This document shows, piece by piece, positions 16,500 through 25,406 of a stretch of DNA of 64,000 nucleotides. How positions within the stretch are numbered: the first letter of the stretch is position 1; every line of letters begins with the position of its first letter. The translations under genes were made by a program, and so were the position numbers. Under the pieces are notes generated by a model. That model was not told the DNA's origin. It saw only the letters and a program-made list of their open reading frames with translations, and made no database searches. Source of the stretch: Elusimicrobiota bacterium (GTDB lineage: Bacteria > Elusimicrobiota > Elusimicrobia > UBA1565 > JACRDR01). The DNA lies in contig JACQBA010000018.1 of the NCBI GenBank assembly GCA_016194745.1, forward strand, positions 62,001 to 126,000, in the 5' to 3' direction.

Positions 16500-18331
16500 C
16501 GGCGCGCCTCCTTTTCGATCGTCTCGAGCACGGCGTCGATCTCCGACACGAGCGCGTCGGTGCGCGGGACATCGAGCTGCTGGGCGCCCGCGAAACGCAT
16601 TTGCTCGAGATCTTCCCAAACGGCCTTGAGCTGTATCATCGTGTCGTCCGAGGAGCGAGGGAACCGGGTCTTCAGCTTCTGCTGGACCTCGCGCAGCGTC
16701 AGTCCTTGCGCCGACAAATTGAGCTTGTCCGCCAGGAAGCCGGAGAGCGTGGCGGACAGGATCTCGACGGCTTTCGCCGGCTCGGTGGACGCCAACGTCT
16801 GCGCCTTGCGCAGCTGCTTGCGGGCCTTGGCCAACGCGCCCCGGAAGCGCGCGCCGACGGGGTCGAGCTTCAGGTATTCGTCGTAGCGTCCGTAGAGCGT
16901 CGCACCCAGGAACGCGAGCAGCGGGAGGATATGGATCCACAGCGACCCCGCCGCGACGGCCAGCGCGGACGACAGGGGAGAGCGTCCCGGCTTGTCCTTG
17001 ACGTAGCGGATGTCCTCCTGGAGCGAGGTGACGCCCGGCGTGGACGTCTCCGGCGTGACGAAGCCCACGACCGGGCTCGTCGGTCCGCCGCCCGTCACTT
17101 CGAGCTCGATCGGCGCCGTGCCGGCGCGGACGTAGTCCCCGACGGCCGGGTCGAAGAAGCTGAAGGGGATCGACGGGATCGACAGCTTCCCGGAGGCGCG
17201 AGGCACCAAGACGGTCTTGAAGACCTTTGATCCCGTCACCACGTCTTTGGCCTTCGTCATGCTCATCGACGTGACCGTGTCGAACGCTCGGAAGGAAGGC
17301 ATCTCCGGAAGCTTCGGCGCGTCCAGGGCCTTCAGGTTTCCGTTGCCTTCGACGGTGAGGGAGAACGTGATCGCTTCGCCGACCTTGACGCTCTTGCGAT
17401 CGACGCCGGCCGTCACTCGGAATCTCCCGACGGCTCCCGAGAAATATTCGGGCTTGTTCTTGTCCGGCAAGGGAAGCACCTGCACCGGGAGGGGCGTCGT
17501 CTTGAGCTCCCGCGTTTGGCCCGCCAGTCCGCCGTATAGGAACTTTTGGAAGAAATCCGAAGCGAACGGGTCGACGGAGTCCGGCTGAACTTGGCAGCGC
17601 ACCTTGGCCGAGCCGATCACGAGCTTGCCCGACTGCGCCGGAAACAGCGCCGTCTTGATTTCTGAGAAGTGAAAAACGCGGCCCTTCTGGGAAATCTCCC
17701 CGTGGCGTTCCGGCGGCAGCTCCTCGAGAATGAACCCCTGGATGGTGGGAGGGTCGTATTGGGCGTTGCCCAAAAGATTGACGGCCGTATGGAAGCGGAC
17801 CGTAAGCGTCAATTGCTCGTTCACGTAGACCTTTTCCTTGTCGAGCGACGCCGTCACGTAGACGTCCGAGCCGTCTCCCCCTCCTCGCCGGGACTGCTGC
17901 GCCTGCCGTCTTTCCGTCGAGCCGCCGTTGGGCGGGGGCTGCGCGGCCGATCCCGGACGGACGGCGACGATCTGGATCGGATCGGTGGCGAATGTCTTGC
18001 CGCCGCTGACGACACGGATCGGATCGATCGTGGTCTTGCCGGGGAATCGCGGCTTGAGCACGTAGTTGTAGACGCGCGAGCTCGAGACTTTTCCGTTGAC
18101 GATGTTGATGCTCTGCGTTTGGCCGGAAGGATACACGTTGAAATTGGGCAGGGACGGCAAGAGGGGATCGGGAACGTTCGCCTGGTCTCCGGAGACGGAC
18201 ACGCTCAGTACGACCTCCTCGTCTAGGCTGACCTGCGTCCGGTCCACCTCGGCGTGGATCGTGACGCCCTGAGCCCCGAGGGCGGGCGCGAGCAGCAACG
18301 CGACGAGTGCCGCGGGCCAAACGGATTTCAT
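16496..18331 (-). CDS. batD: BatD (oxygen tolerance) membrane protein
   Basis: 611 aa from the ATG at 18331, one base after the previous stop (TGA-C-ATG), giving a signal peptide (MKSVWPAALVALLLAPALGAQ). The exported part has repeated beta-sandwich modules typical of BatD (Pfam BatD), for example DRTQVSLDEEVVLSVSVSG and a second EAITFSLTVEGNG. A transmembrane segment lies near residues 460-480 and a cytoplasmic helical tail follows. Gln/Arg-rich insertion around residue 135. It lies between batB-batC and batE. Confidence 0.85.
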   Translation of the reverse strand: MKSVWPAALVALLLAPALGAQGVTIHAEVDRTQVSLDEEVVLSVSVSGDQANVPDPLLPSLPNFNVYPSGQTQSINIVNGKVSSSRVYNYVLKPRFPGKTTIDPIRVVSGGKTFATDPIQIVAVRPGSAAQPPPNGGSTERRQAQQSRRGGGDGSDVYVTASLDKEKVYVNEQLTLTVRFHTAVNLLGNAQYDPPTIQGFILEELPPERHGEISQKGRVFHFSEIKTALFPAQSGKLVIGSAKVRCQVQPDSVDPFASDFFQKFLYGGLAGQTRELKTTPLPVQVLPLPDKNKPEYFSGAVGRFRVTAGVDRKSVKVGEAITFSLTVEGNGNLKALDAPKLPEMPSFRAFDTVTSMSMTKAKDVVTGSKVFKTVLVPRASGKLSIPSIPFSFFDPAVGDYVRAGTAPIELEVTGGGPTSPVVGFVTPETSTPGVTSLQEDIRYVKDKPGRSPLSSALAVAAGSLWIHILPLLAFLGATLYGRYDEYLKLDPVGARFRGALAKARKQLRKAQTLASTEPAKAVEILSATLSGFLADKLNLSAQGLTLREVQQKLKTRFPRSSDDTMIQLKAVWEDLEQMRFAGAQQLDVPRTDALVSEIDAVLETIEKEARR

Positions 18332-18332
18332 G

Positions 18333-20045
18333 TCACCAATCGACTCCGGATTCCTCACCTTTGACACCGCGTTTCTGCGCCTGGTTCTTGCGATTGGAGT
18401 TCTCGCGCTCCCGGATCGCGCGCATCAGGCGTTCGGCGTCTTCCTGGGACATGGCCGATTGGGGGCGGGATTTATCCGGGCGGTCCGGCTCTTTGCCGCC
18501 GTTGGACTTGTCGTCCTTCTTGTCTTGAGGCTTCTCCTTTTCCTTGTCTTTGTCTTTCTTCGGAGGCTGTTTCTGGGCTTGCAGCGCCTTCAGCAGGTTG
18601 AAGCGGCAATCCTCGTCCTTCGGGTCGATGAGGAGGCAGCGCTTGTACGCTTCCACCGCCTCCTTGAATTCGTCCTTGCGGAAGTGCGAGTTGCCGAGAT
18701 TGTAGAAGGCGTCGCGGCGAGTGCGATCCGCCTGGCTCCTGTCGTTGCCCACCGCCGCGAACTCCTCCTTCGCCTGGTCGAACTGCTCCAAGCGGTACCG
18801 GGCGTCGCCCGAGTTGAACACGGGTCGCGCGTCCGAGGGGCGCTTCGCGCGGGCCGTCTGGAAGCGCTCCAGGGACTTGCCGTATTCCCCCGCGGCGTAT
18901 TCGCGCGTGCCCTTCCATAGATCGACGAGGGCTCCTCCGCGTCCGCAGCCGGACAAGAGAGTCGCGGCGGCGACGCTCAGGGGCGCCAGCGACCTGAGTC
19001 GCGCGCGCAGCGCGGCCGGCGCGACGCCGGCCGGCCAGCGCGCGCGCAGCGCGCCTTCCGGAATGAGCAATTCGAGCAGCAGCAGGAGCAGGGCGATCGC
19101 TAGCGGAAACCGGTACCTATTGCGGTAGCGGTTGGCAGAGGAGGATTGGACCCGCGAGCGCTCCAGGCTCAAGATGTGCTTGACGACCGTTTGCGCCTCC
19201 GATTCGTCCGCGCTCGTGCGGTAGTACGCGCCCTTGGCGGCATCCGCCAGCTGGATCGAGCTTGCCTCGCCGAGCCGGCTGACGGCCGCGCGGCCCGAGG
19301 AGTCCTTGACGTAGCCCGTCGTCCGTCCGTTGATGTCCTTGAGCGGGATCGGCGCGCCTTCCACCGTGCCGACGCCGAGGACGTAAATGTGGACGCCGGC
19401 CTTGGCGGCCTCGCGGGCCGCGGCGACGGCGTCTCCCTTGCGGTCCTCGCCGTCGGTGAGAAGAACGAGCGCCTTGTGGCCCGGGTAGCGGCCGAGCGTC
19501 TTTGTGGCCGTCGAGATCGCGTCTCCGATCGCGGTCCCGGGCTGCGAGACCAGGCCGACCTCGACCGACCCAAGCAGGCTCTTCACGGCGTCCCAATCGG
19601 TCGTCAGAGGGCAGACGGTCTGCGTATGCCCGGCGAACGCGAGGACGCCGAGGCGCTGGCCCTTCAGCCCGTCGATGACCTGGAGCATCTCGCTCTTGGC
19701 CTTGGCCATCCGGTTGGGCGCCACGTCCTCGGCCAGCATGGAGAGCGACACGTCCACCGCCAGTATCGCCTGGATGCCCGCGGACTCGTTGGTGACGAGC
19801 TCGACCCCCCACTGCGGCCCGGCCATCGCGACCAGAAGGAAGAACACGCCGGCCGCCTGCAGCACGAACTTCCATTTCCTTCGCTCCAGGGCGTCCGCGG
19901 GGACGAGCCGCGAAAGCGTCGCCGGGACGCCGAAGGCGGCGAGTACTCCGAGCCGCCGGGCCTCGGAGCGGAAATAGAGGGCGGTCGCGGCGCCGGCCCA
20001 GGCCAGCGCGGCGAGGAGGAACGCGGGGCGCTGAAACAGTCCCAT
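18333..20045 (-). CDS. BatB-BatC fusion (VWA domain plus TPR)
   Basis: 570 aa. The first half is BatB: two N-terminal membrane segments, a von Willebrand A domain with MIDAS motif DVSLS (about residue 99), GTAIGDAI and TDGEDRKGD, then a C-terminal membrane segment near 320. The second half (from about 365) is BatC: a TPR region (KSLERFQTAR..., AFYNLGNSHFRKDEFKEAVEAYKRCL) and a highly charged Lys/Asp/Glu tail. In Bacteroides batB and batC are separate, so this is a fusion. A Cys in LLSGC at the junction is a lipobox-like trace of BatC's original signal. It shares one base with the batA stop. Confidence 0.88.
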   Translation of the reverse strand: MGLFQRPAFLLAALAWAGAATALYFRSEARRLGVLAAFGVPATLSRLVPADALERRKWKFVLQAAGVFFLLVAMAGPQWGVELVTNESAGIQAILAVDVSLSMLAEDVAPNRMAKAKSEMLQVIDGLKGQRLGVLAFAGHTQTVCPLTTDWDAVKSLLGSVEVGLVSQPGTAIGDAISTATKTLGRYPGHKALVLLTDGEDRKGDAVAAAREAAKAGVHIYVLGVGTVEGAPIPLKDINGRTTGYVKDSSGRAAVSRLGEASSIQLADAAKGAYYRTSADESEAQTVVKHILSLERSRVQSSSANRYRNRYRFPLAIALLLLLLELLIPEGALRARWPAGVAPAALRARLRSLAPLSVAAATLLSGCGRGGALVDLWKGTREYAAGEYGKSLERFQTARAKRPSDARPVFNSGDARYRLEQFDQAKEEFAAVGNDRSQADRTRRDAFYNLGNSHFRKDEFKEAVEAYKRCLLIDPKDEDCRFNLLKALQAQKQPPKKDKDKEKEKPQDKKDDKSNGGKEPDRPDKSRPQSAMSQEDAERLMRAIRERENSNRKNQAQKRGVKGEESGVDW

Positions 20046-21034
20046 CAGGGAATCCTCAGCAAGAGCGTCCTCGCTAGCGACATCTCCAGGATCAGCAGGA
20101 GCGCCGCGGGCAGCAGCAGCCAGGCGTGCAGGTCGGCGTACGCGACGATGGGCGGCTTCGACACTTCGGTCCGCTCGAGGCGATCGATCTCGCGGTAGAT
20201 CTCGTCGAGCTCTCGGAAGTTCGTGGCGCGGAAATAGCGGCCGCCCGTCGTCTCGGCGATCTGGGTGAGGACGTCTTCATTGAGCTCGTCGGGGATCCTC
20301 CCGAGCTGGCGCCCGAACGGGCCGTCGATGGGAACGAGCGCCGGTCCCCGCTTGGCGGCGCCGATCGCGTAGAGCTTGATCCCGAATGCCGCCGCGCTCT
20401 TGGCGGCGGTCACGGGGTCGATGATCCCTGCGTTGTTGGCGCCGTCGGTGAGCAGGATGGCGACCTTGCTCTTCGCCGAGCTTCCCTTCAGGCGGCTGAC
20501 CGAAGAAACGATCGCATCGCCGATGGCGGTTCCCTCCGTCTGCGTCATGCCCGCCTCGATGCCGGAGACATAGTCGAGCACCGCGGCGTAGTCCATCGTG
20601 AGCGGGCAGCCCATGAGAGGCACGCCGCCGAAGACGACGACGCCGATGCGGTCGTTGGTTCGTCCCTGGACGAATTTCGCCGCGGTGCGCTTGGCCGCGG
20701 TGATGCGGTCCATCGGATCGAAGTCGATGGCGAGCATGCTCATGGAGGTGTCTATCGTGAGCAGGATGTCGATGCCTTGCGACAGAGACTTAATCTCGCG
20801 CTCGACCGCTTGCGGCCTGGCCATCGCTATGGCCGCCAGGATGATCGCGGCCGCCTTCAGTCCGGAGGGCGTCCAGGCGAGCAGGCGGGTCCAGCGGCCC
20901 CACGGCGTCTTTATCGAAGCGCCGTCGGGGAAGGGCATCGCGGCTCGGCTCGGGTCGATCCATTTGGCCGCCGCCACGGCCGCCGCGGCGGCGGGCAGTG
21001 CCAGGAGCAGCCAGATCGGATTGGCGAACCTCAT
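20045..21034 (-). CDS. batA: BatA VWA-domain membrane protein
   Basis: 329 aa. Two N-terminal membrane segments, then a von Willebrand A domain with the MIDAS motif DTSMS, GTAIGDAI and TDGANN, and one C-terminal membrane segment (HAWLLLPAALLLILEMSL). This is the standard BatA layout. Next to batB-batC with a one-base TGATG overlap. The short HPPD gene ends just 19 bp upstream, so batA is physically joined to the tyrosine catabolism genes rather than to the DUF58 gene as usual. Confidence 0.88.
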   Translation of the reverse strand: MRFANPIWLLLALPAAAAAVAAAKWIDPSRAAMPFPDGASIKTPWGRWTRLLAWTPSGLKAAAIILAAIAMARPQAVEREIKSLSQGIDILLTIDTSMSMLAIDFDPMDRITAAKRTAAKFVQGRTNDRIGVVVFGGVPLMGCPLTMDYAAVLDYVSGIEAGMTQTEGTAIGDAIVSSVSRLKGSSAKSKVAILLTDGANNAGIIDPVTAAKSAAAFGIKLYAIGAAKRGPALVPIDGPFGRQLGRIPDELNEDVLTQIAETTGGRYFRATNFRELDEIYREIDRLERTEVSKPPIVAYADLHAWLLLPAALLLILEMSLARTLLLRIP

Positions 21035-21053
21035 CGCGTCGTCGCGCCGCCTC

Positions 21054-21836
21054 TCAGACGACGGCCATCTTCGTTTTGCTGGAGGCGTATTCCCGCATCA
21101 GCCGCGCCGCGTCGTCGAGGTCGCCCTGCGAGAGCTCCCAGATTTCCTTTTTCTTCCAAGATTCCATCAGCCGCGCGACGAGCTCATGGTCCCAGATCGG
21201 CGTGATTTGGCCGCTTTGGTACTCGCGCTCCTTTTCCCCGTAGAGCCCGAGGAAGGTGCGGTCCCGGAAGAACGCTTGGCGGTCGGCCTTTCGGATTCGA
21301 GTCAGAAGCTGCGGCGAGACGTCGCGCTGCACGAACTCGAAGAAGAGGCCCGAGGGCGGCATCCCGGCCGCGAAGAGCTCTCCGGAAAAGACCTGAATCA
21401 GGTCCTCGTCCTTGTCCTCCATGAGCGGGGTGATGAAATTGACGCCGTGCGCGATTGCGTGCTTGTGGAAGCCGACGAGGTCCGGGGTCCGCAGCGCGAC
21501 GTGCTGCCAATGGGCGGCGGCCTTATGACTCGAGAGCATGTCGCGCACGTGCGAGGTCTGGGCCGCGGGCTCGGTCGGCTGGACGATCGCGAGCATCGTG
21601 CGCGCGAGCTTGATCGACTTCTCCTTGGCGACGTCGCCGACCGACACGGCGAACGTCATCGACGCATCCCGCGGCGTCCCGGGCCAGCGCTTGCGCTTCT
21701 CGTAGATCAGCCCTTCCCTCGGGACGCCCAGGATGATTCTTAGGAAGGCGTACATGGGCTTGTACATGCCAGGCTCGACGATCATCGTGAGGTGATCGGC
21801 GACGAAGTTGAAGCACGTCGAGGCGCGTTTCGCCAT
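21054..21836 (-). CDS. short 4-hydroxyphenylpyruvate dioxygenase-like enzyme
   Basis: 260 aa against about 350-380 for normal HPPD. HPPD converts 4-hydroxyphenylpyruvate to homogentisate using Fe(II) and O2. Visible candidates for the metal triad are His15 (VADHLT), His112 (WQHVALRT) and Glu167 (FFEFVQR), the last resembling the HPPD FEIIQR motif. The usual N-terminal vestigial barrel is absent, since the gene begins 7 bp after the hmgA stop. The product of the upstream gene consumes homogentisate, which supports the assignment by context. Another VOC-family dioxygenase on a related keto acid is possible. Confidence 0.72.
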   Translation of the reverse strand: MAKRASTCFNFVADHLTMIVEPGMYKPMYAFLRIILGVPREGLIYEKRKRWPGTPRDASMTFAVSVGDVAKEKSIKLARTMLAIVQPTEPAAQTSHVRDMLSSHKAAAHWQHVALRTPDLVGFHKHAIAHGVNFITPLMEDKDEDLIQVFSGELFAAGMPPSGLFFEFVQRDVSPQLLTRIRKADRQAFFRDRTFLGLYGEKEREYQSGQITPIWDHELVARLMESWKKKEIWELSQGDLDDAARLMREYASSKTKMAVV

Positions 21837-21843
21837 GTCTCTC

Positions 21844-23106
21844 CTATTGGGCGGGCGAAAACCACGGCTCGCCGGCCGTGCGCTTGCCCCCGTTGGAACC
21901 CGCGTCGGCTTTCGCCCAACTGAGGATGTAGCCGGGATCGCGGTACTTCAGTCCTTGCGCCGTCACCTGGAGACTCTCGAAAAACGTGTCGACCATGACG
22001 GCCAGCCGGTGAGTCATCTTCCCTCGCGACGAGGTCGAGCGCAGGGCCGCATCGCCCTGGGGACCGTGAGGGATGGCGCCGGGATGGAACGTGAGAGAAC
22101 CCGCCTCGATGACGCCCTTGCGCGCGCCGTAGTTAACATTAGAAAAGAACATACACTCGTCGGAGTCCACGTTGAAGTGAGAGTACGGCGCCGGGATTTC
22201 CTTCGCGTGCCATCCTTCCATCTGCGGGACGAAGGAGCATACGGAGAATCCGCTGTTCGGCGGGGAGCCCGACTCGAACGTCTGGTGCATCGGAGGTGCC
22301 GTATGTATGTCTCGGGCGATCCCGTGGTGGTTCTTGACGTCAAAGGCGAAAGGATAGAGCGCGCCTTCCCACCCCACCAGATCGAACGGGTGATGTCCGA
22401 GCGAGATGCGCGTGATGCGCCCGCCGTCGTGCTTGACGTCGATGGCGAAGCGTCCCGCTCGCCGCACGGGCGCCCGGAACTCAGGCGCCTCGATCTGGGT
22501 CTCGACGACCGGCGCCATCAGCTTCGCCTGGCCCGCGGAGTTCAAGTAGTGCGGCGGGAAATCGATCGGGTAGCGCGATTCGACGATCAGGAACCACGCC
22601 GTCTTGGAGGAAAGGGCGACCGAGTAGGTCGTGCCCTTCGGGATCACGAGATAGTGTCCCTTGCGGAACGGAAGATCTCCGTATTCCGTGGAAAAGACGC
22701 CGGAGCCGTCCTGGACGAAATACGCCTCGTGGCGCTCGCCGTTACGGAAGAAGACGTCCTTCGGCATGCTCCGGTTCGGCCGGGACGCGGAGAGGTCCGT
22801 GCTGGGACCGACCACGAGCGGCACGCGGGCCCGTATCGCGTCCTTGCCGTAGGGGATGCGCCCCGTCAGTAGGTGATAGGGCTGCAGGACCGCGCCCGCG
22901 GGAGCGGGCTTCGGGCGGAGATTGAAATCCCCGGACTTAGGAGGAAGCGCCTGCACCGTCGGGTAGCGGTAGTGGATCTTGCGCGAATGGGGCCCGCTGA
23001 AGCCGTAGCTACCGTGAATTTCTTCCAGCGTGAAGGCGCCGTCTTTGGCGTAGAACTCCGTGTGCGGGCTGGAAGGCAGCGAGCCGCGTCTGATGACTGG
23101 GGGCAT
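21844..23106 (-). CDS. hmgA: homogentisate 1,2-dioxygenase
   Basis: 420 aa. Opens the homogentisate ring to maleylacetoacetate with Fe(II) and O2. The cupin Fe-ligand region is recognisable: PYSHFNVDSDECMF (His and Glu) and LTFHPGAIPHGP (His), and the N-terminal block resembles the family. GGAG precedes the ATG by 8 nt and a TATAAA-like -10 lies upstream, so it may have its own promoter inside the block. Maleylacetoacetate isomerase and fumarylacetoacetase are not in the window. Confidence 0.88.
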   Translation of the reverse strand: MPPVIRRGSLPSSPHTEFYAKDGAFTLEEIHGSYGFSGPHSRKIHYRYPTVQALPPKSGDFNLRPKPAPAGAVLQPYHLLTGRIPYGKDAIRARVPLVVGPSTDLSASRPNRSMPKDVFFRNGERHEAYFVQDGSGVFSTEYGDLPFRKGHYLVIPKGTTYSVALSSKTAWFLIVESRYPIDFPPHYLNSAGQAKLMAPVVETQIEAPEFRAPVRRAGRFAIDVKHDGGRITRISLGHHPFDLVGWEGALYPFAFDVKNHHGIARDIHTAPPMHQTFESGSPPNSGFSVCSFVPQMEGWHAKEIPAPYSHFNVDSDECMFFSNVNYGARKGVIEAGSLTFHPGAIPHGPQGDAALRSTSSRGKMTHRLAVMVDTFFESLQVTAQGLKYRDPGYILSWAKADAGSNGGKRTAGEPWFSPAQ

Positions 23107-23123
23107 GGAGTATCTCCAATGTA

Positions 23124-23129
23124 TTTATA
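23124..23129 (-). promoter_or_regulatory. -10-like TATAAA box before hmgA
   Basis: Minus-strand TTATAAAT in an otherwise GC-rich 60-bp gap upstream of hmgA. No convincing -35 (TAGCGT at 17-bp spacing), so an activator-dependent internal promoter is possible. Confidence 0.35.
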
Positions 23130-23166
23130 AGAAATTTCAGCCCGTGACGCTAGCGGAAGGGGGCGG

Positions 23167-23577
23167 CTATGCCGCGCCCAGAGTGCCGTCCAGGGCGGCG
23201 TTCGCGAGGCTGTCGGCGTCCACGTTCAGCTCGCGCCGGACGTGGGAAAGCTCTACCGACACGAACTCGCGCCGCAGCTTCTGGATCTCGCAGAGGAATT
23301 CGAAGAGGCGCTGGTTCTTGACCTTGTATCTGCCGTTGAACTGCTGGACCAGGAGCAGGGAATCCGATTGGATCTTCAAGTGGGTCCCCCCCAGCTGCTT
23401 GGCGAGGCCCAGGGCGTGCTTGAGCGCCGTGTACTCGGCGACGTTGTTGGTGGTCTCGCCCAGGCAGTGGCCGTGCTCCTTGACCACGCGTCCCTGCTCG
23501 TCGCGGATGAAGACGCCGATCGACGCCGGGCCCGGATTGCCCCGGCTCGCGCCGTCGATGTTGATGTGAAGCGTCAC
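23167..23577 (-). CDS. ribonuclease HI-type protein
   Basis: 136 aa. Cleaves RNA in RNA:DNA hybrids by family function. Acidic catalytic residues are in place: Asp8 (NIDGASRGNPG), Glu48 (NVAEYTAL), Asp72 (QSDSLL) and Asp120/Asp122 near the C-terminus. This is the short archaeal/YpdQ-like RNase HI type lacking the basic protrusion. Its start overlaps the zinc-ribbon gene stop by ATGA, a pairing I recall for CT398-type zinc-ribbon proteins. Confidence 0.88.
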   Translation of the reverse strand: MTLHINIDGASRGNPGPASIGVFIRDEQGRVVKEHGHCLGETTNNVAEYTALKHALGLAKQLGGTHLKIQSDSLLLVQQFNGRYKVKNQRLFEFLCEIQKLRREFVSVELSHVRRELNVDADSLANAALDGTLGAA

Positions 23578-24365
23578 TGCGCGGGCTGGTTGCTTGCGGC
23601 GGGAGTCGGCTGGACCTCGGCGGGCGGCTGGGACGCGATGGCCTCACCGACTTGCGCCGGGTTGAACAAGATCCGCTGGCAGGCCTCGCAGGTCACGAGC
23701 TTCGCGCCGCGGGCGAGATCGACCAGCGACTGCGGCATGAGCGTGATGCGGCAGACGCCGCACATGTTCCCTTTGATCGGCGACATGGCGATGCCCTTCA
23801 TCCGCTTGTGCAGGTATTCGTAAAGCTTGATTGCGTCGGCGGGGATGGTGGCTGAGATCGCGTCGCGCTTCGTCTTCTCTTCTTGCGCCTTCGCGGTCAG
23901 CTCGGCCTTCTTAGCCTCGAGCGTCTTGATCTGCGCCTGGATCTTGCCTTCCCCTTCCTTCAGGATGTTGGCGGCCTTCTTCTCTTCCTGGCCGGCCTTG
24001 TCGATCTCTTCCATCAGGGTGAGGATCGCCGTCTCGAGATCGCTTACGTCGTTCTTGGCTTTATCGATCTCGTTCTGGAGGGCTCTATACGCTTCGTTCG
24101 TCTTGACGGAATTGAGTTCGGTGCCGTGCTTTCGGATCGCCTCTTCTTTTTGGCCGAGCGTCAGTTCCTTCTCCTTCTTGGCGAGTTGGAACTTGGTGGT
24201 CGCGGCCTTGGCGGCGGCGACTCCTGCCTTCTCGCTCTCGAGGGTTTCGCTCAGCTTCTTGATCTCGACCGGTATCTGCTCGATGGCCGCATGCAGCGCG
24301 TCGCAGACGCGGTCCTGCTCTTGGAGCCGGACGAGCTGTGGAAGGGTGTCCTTAGGGGTCGCCAT
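23574..24365 (-). CDS. CT398-like coiled-coil zinc-ribbon protein
   Basis: 263 aa from the ATG at 24365 (MATPKDT). The track uses a TTG at 24386; GGAGA sits nearer to another TTG at 24377, so the start is uncertain. The N-terminal two-thirds is a long coiled coil (about residues 10-175). The C-terminus carries a C4 zinc ribbon (CGVC ... CEAC), matching the zf-RING_7/CT398 family, thought to act in nucleic acid or secretion-associated scaffolding. An Ala/Pro/Gln tail follows. Coupled to rnhA. Confidence 0.8.
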   Translation of the reverse strand: MATPKDTLPQLVRLQEQDRVCDALHAAIEQIPVEIKKLSETLESEKAGVAAAKAATTKFQLAKKEKELTLGQKEEAIRKHGTELNSVKTNEAYRALQNEIDKAKNDVSDLETAILTLMEEIDKAGQEEKKAANILKEGEGKIQAQIKTLEAKKAELTAKAQEEKTKRDAISATIPADAIKLYEYLHKRMKGIAMSPIKGNMCGVCRITLMPQSLVDLARGAKLVTCEACQRILFNPAQVGEAIASQPPAEVQPTPAASNQPAQ

Positions 24366-24434
24366 GCTTGATGACAATTGTAGCAATTCTCCACGCGCGC
24401 CATCCAGACGATTCGCCTCGAGACTCGAACGGGG

Positions 24435-25406
24435 CTACGCGGGCTGCTTGGGGAGCAGCGCCCCGCACTGGTCGCAGAACGCCGCGTCTCCGTCGTGCGT
24501 GGCGCGCGCGTGCGGGCAGACGGTCGCGCGCACGACTCCGAGGGCCAGTTCCTTGTCCCGCTCGGCGGTGTCCGCCGCCGGCTGGAACTTGGCGAATTTG
24601 GCCAAGTCGCATTGATCGAACAGTTCCTTCGACTCGGCGATCGTCTTGCGGTCGATCTCGGCCTGGCGCATCTGTCGGACGACGTCGGAGGAAGTCAGCG
24701 TGAGAGCCGGGATGCCGAAGCGCCTCTCGAGGTAGGTCCGCAGGATGTCCGACATCTGGTCGTAGTATTCCTTGGGAACGAGAGACGCGTACTCAAGCCG
24801 CTGCAGCGCCTCGAGGGCGATCTCGTGGGGCGCACGGAGGTCCTTCGGCTCCTCGGACGCAAAGTCCGCGGGCTTGCCGCGGCGAAGGTAGAATGAACGC
24901 GCGGCCCAGCCTGCCGCGCAGAGCAGAAGCGCCGCCGCGAGCCAGACCGGCCACGTGGCCGGTCCGAGCGGCGGCCGTATGTCGCGCAGAGGGGCGTCCT
25001 CTGGAGGCTTTTGTCCCGCGACCTCGACTTTGACGGGCGGGCTCTTCAGGTTCGTCGTCGCGGCTCCTTGGACGAGCGACCAGTCCAGTGCCGGGAACGT
25101 CAGCGTGCCGACGTTGAACGGGACGACGGTCAGCGTGATCTCCCGGGTCTCGACGGCGTCGTGGACCCGCGGCTCGGACACGCGAACGTCGGTAAGCTCG
25201 AAATCGCCCGTGTTCTGTCCGTCGACCAGTCGGACGGCCGGTCCGGCCGGGAACGAGACCGTCCCGGTGATGGTCGTCGCCTTTCCGATTTCAGCCGCGG
25301 AGGGCGGCTTGAGTTCGAAGGCGGGCGCTTTGGCGAAGGACGTTCCGGCGGACAGCACGGCCGCCCCGAAAAGCGCCAGGCGCACGCCCCAGGCCATGTG
25401 TCTCAT
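24435..25406 (-). CDS. membrane protein with C-terminal zinc ribbon, Bat/DUF58-associated
   Basis: 323 aa from the ATG at 25406, which overlaps the DUF58 stop by ATGA. Signal peptide, then a BatD-like beta-rich exported domain (about 25-150), one transmembrane segment (about 155-175), a cytoplasmic helical region (ALQRLEYASLVPKEYYDQMSDILRTYLERRFG) of the type found in DUF4381-like proteins, and a C-terminal CPH...CDQC zinc-ribbon. Its place next to moxR and DUF58 suggests it is the membrane partner of that chaperone module. The zinc ribbon is an unusual addition. Confidence 0.72.
   Translation of the reverse strand: MRHMAWGVRLALFGAAVLSAGTSFAKAPAFELKPPSAAEIGKATTITGTVSFPAGPAVRLVDGQNTGDFELTDVRVSEPRVHDAVETREITLTVVPFNVGTLTFPALDWSLVQGAATTNLKSPPVKVEVAGQKPPEDAPLRDIRPPLGPATWPVWLAAALLLCAAGWAARSFYLRRGKPADFASEEPKDLRAPHEIALEALQRLEYASLVPKEYYDQMSDILRTYLERRFGIPALTLTSSDVVRQMRQAEIDRKTIAESKELFDQCDLAKFAKFQPAADTAERDKELALGVVRATVCPHARATHDGDAAFCDQCGALLPKQPA

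Noticed and set aside
19146-20198. 350-aa plus-strand ORF over batB-batC/batA
   Set aside because: Shadow of the VWA genes with Arg/Asp/Gly composition.
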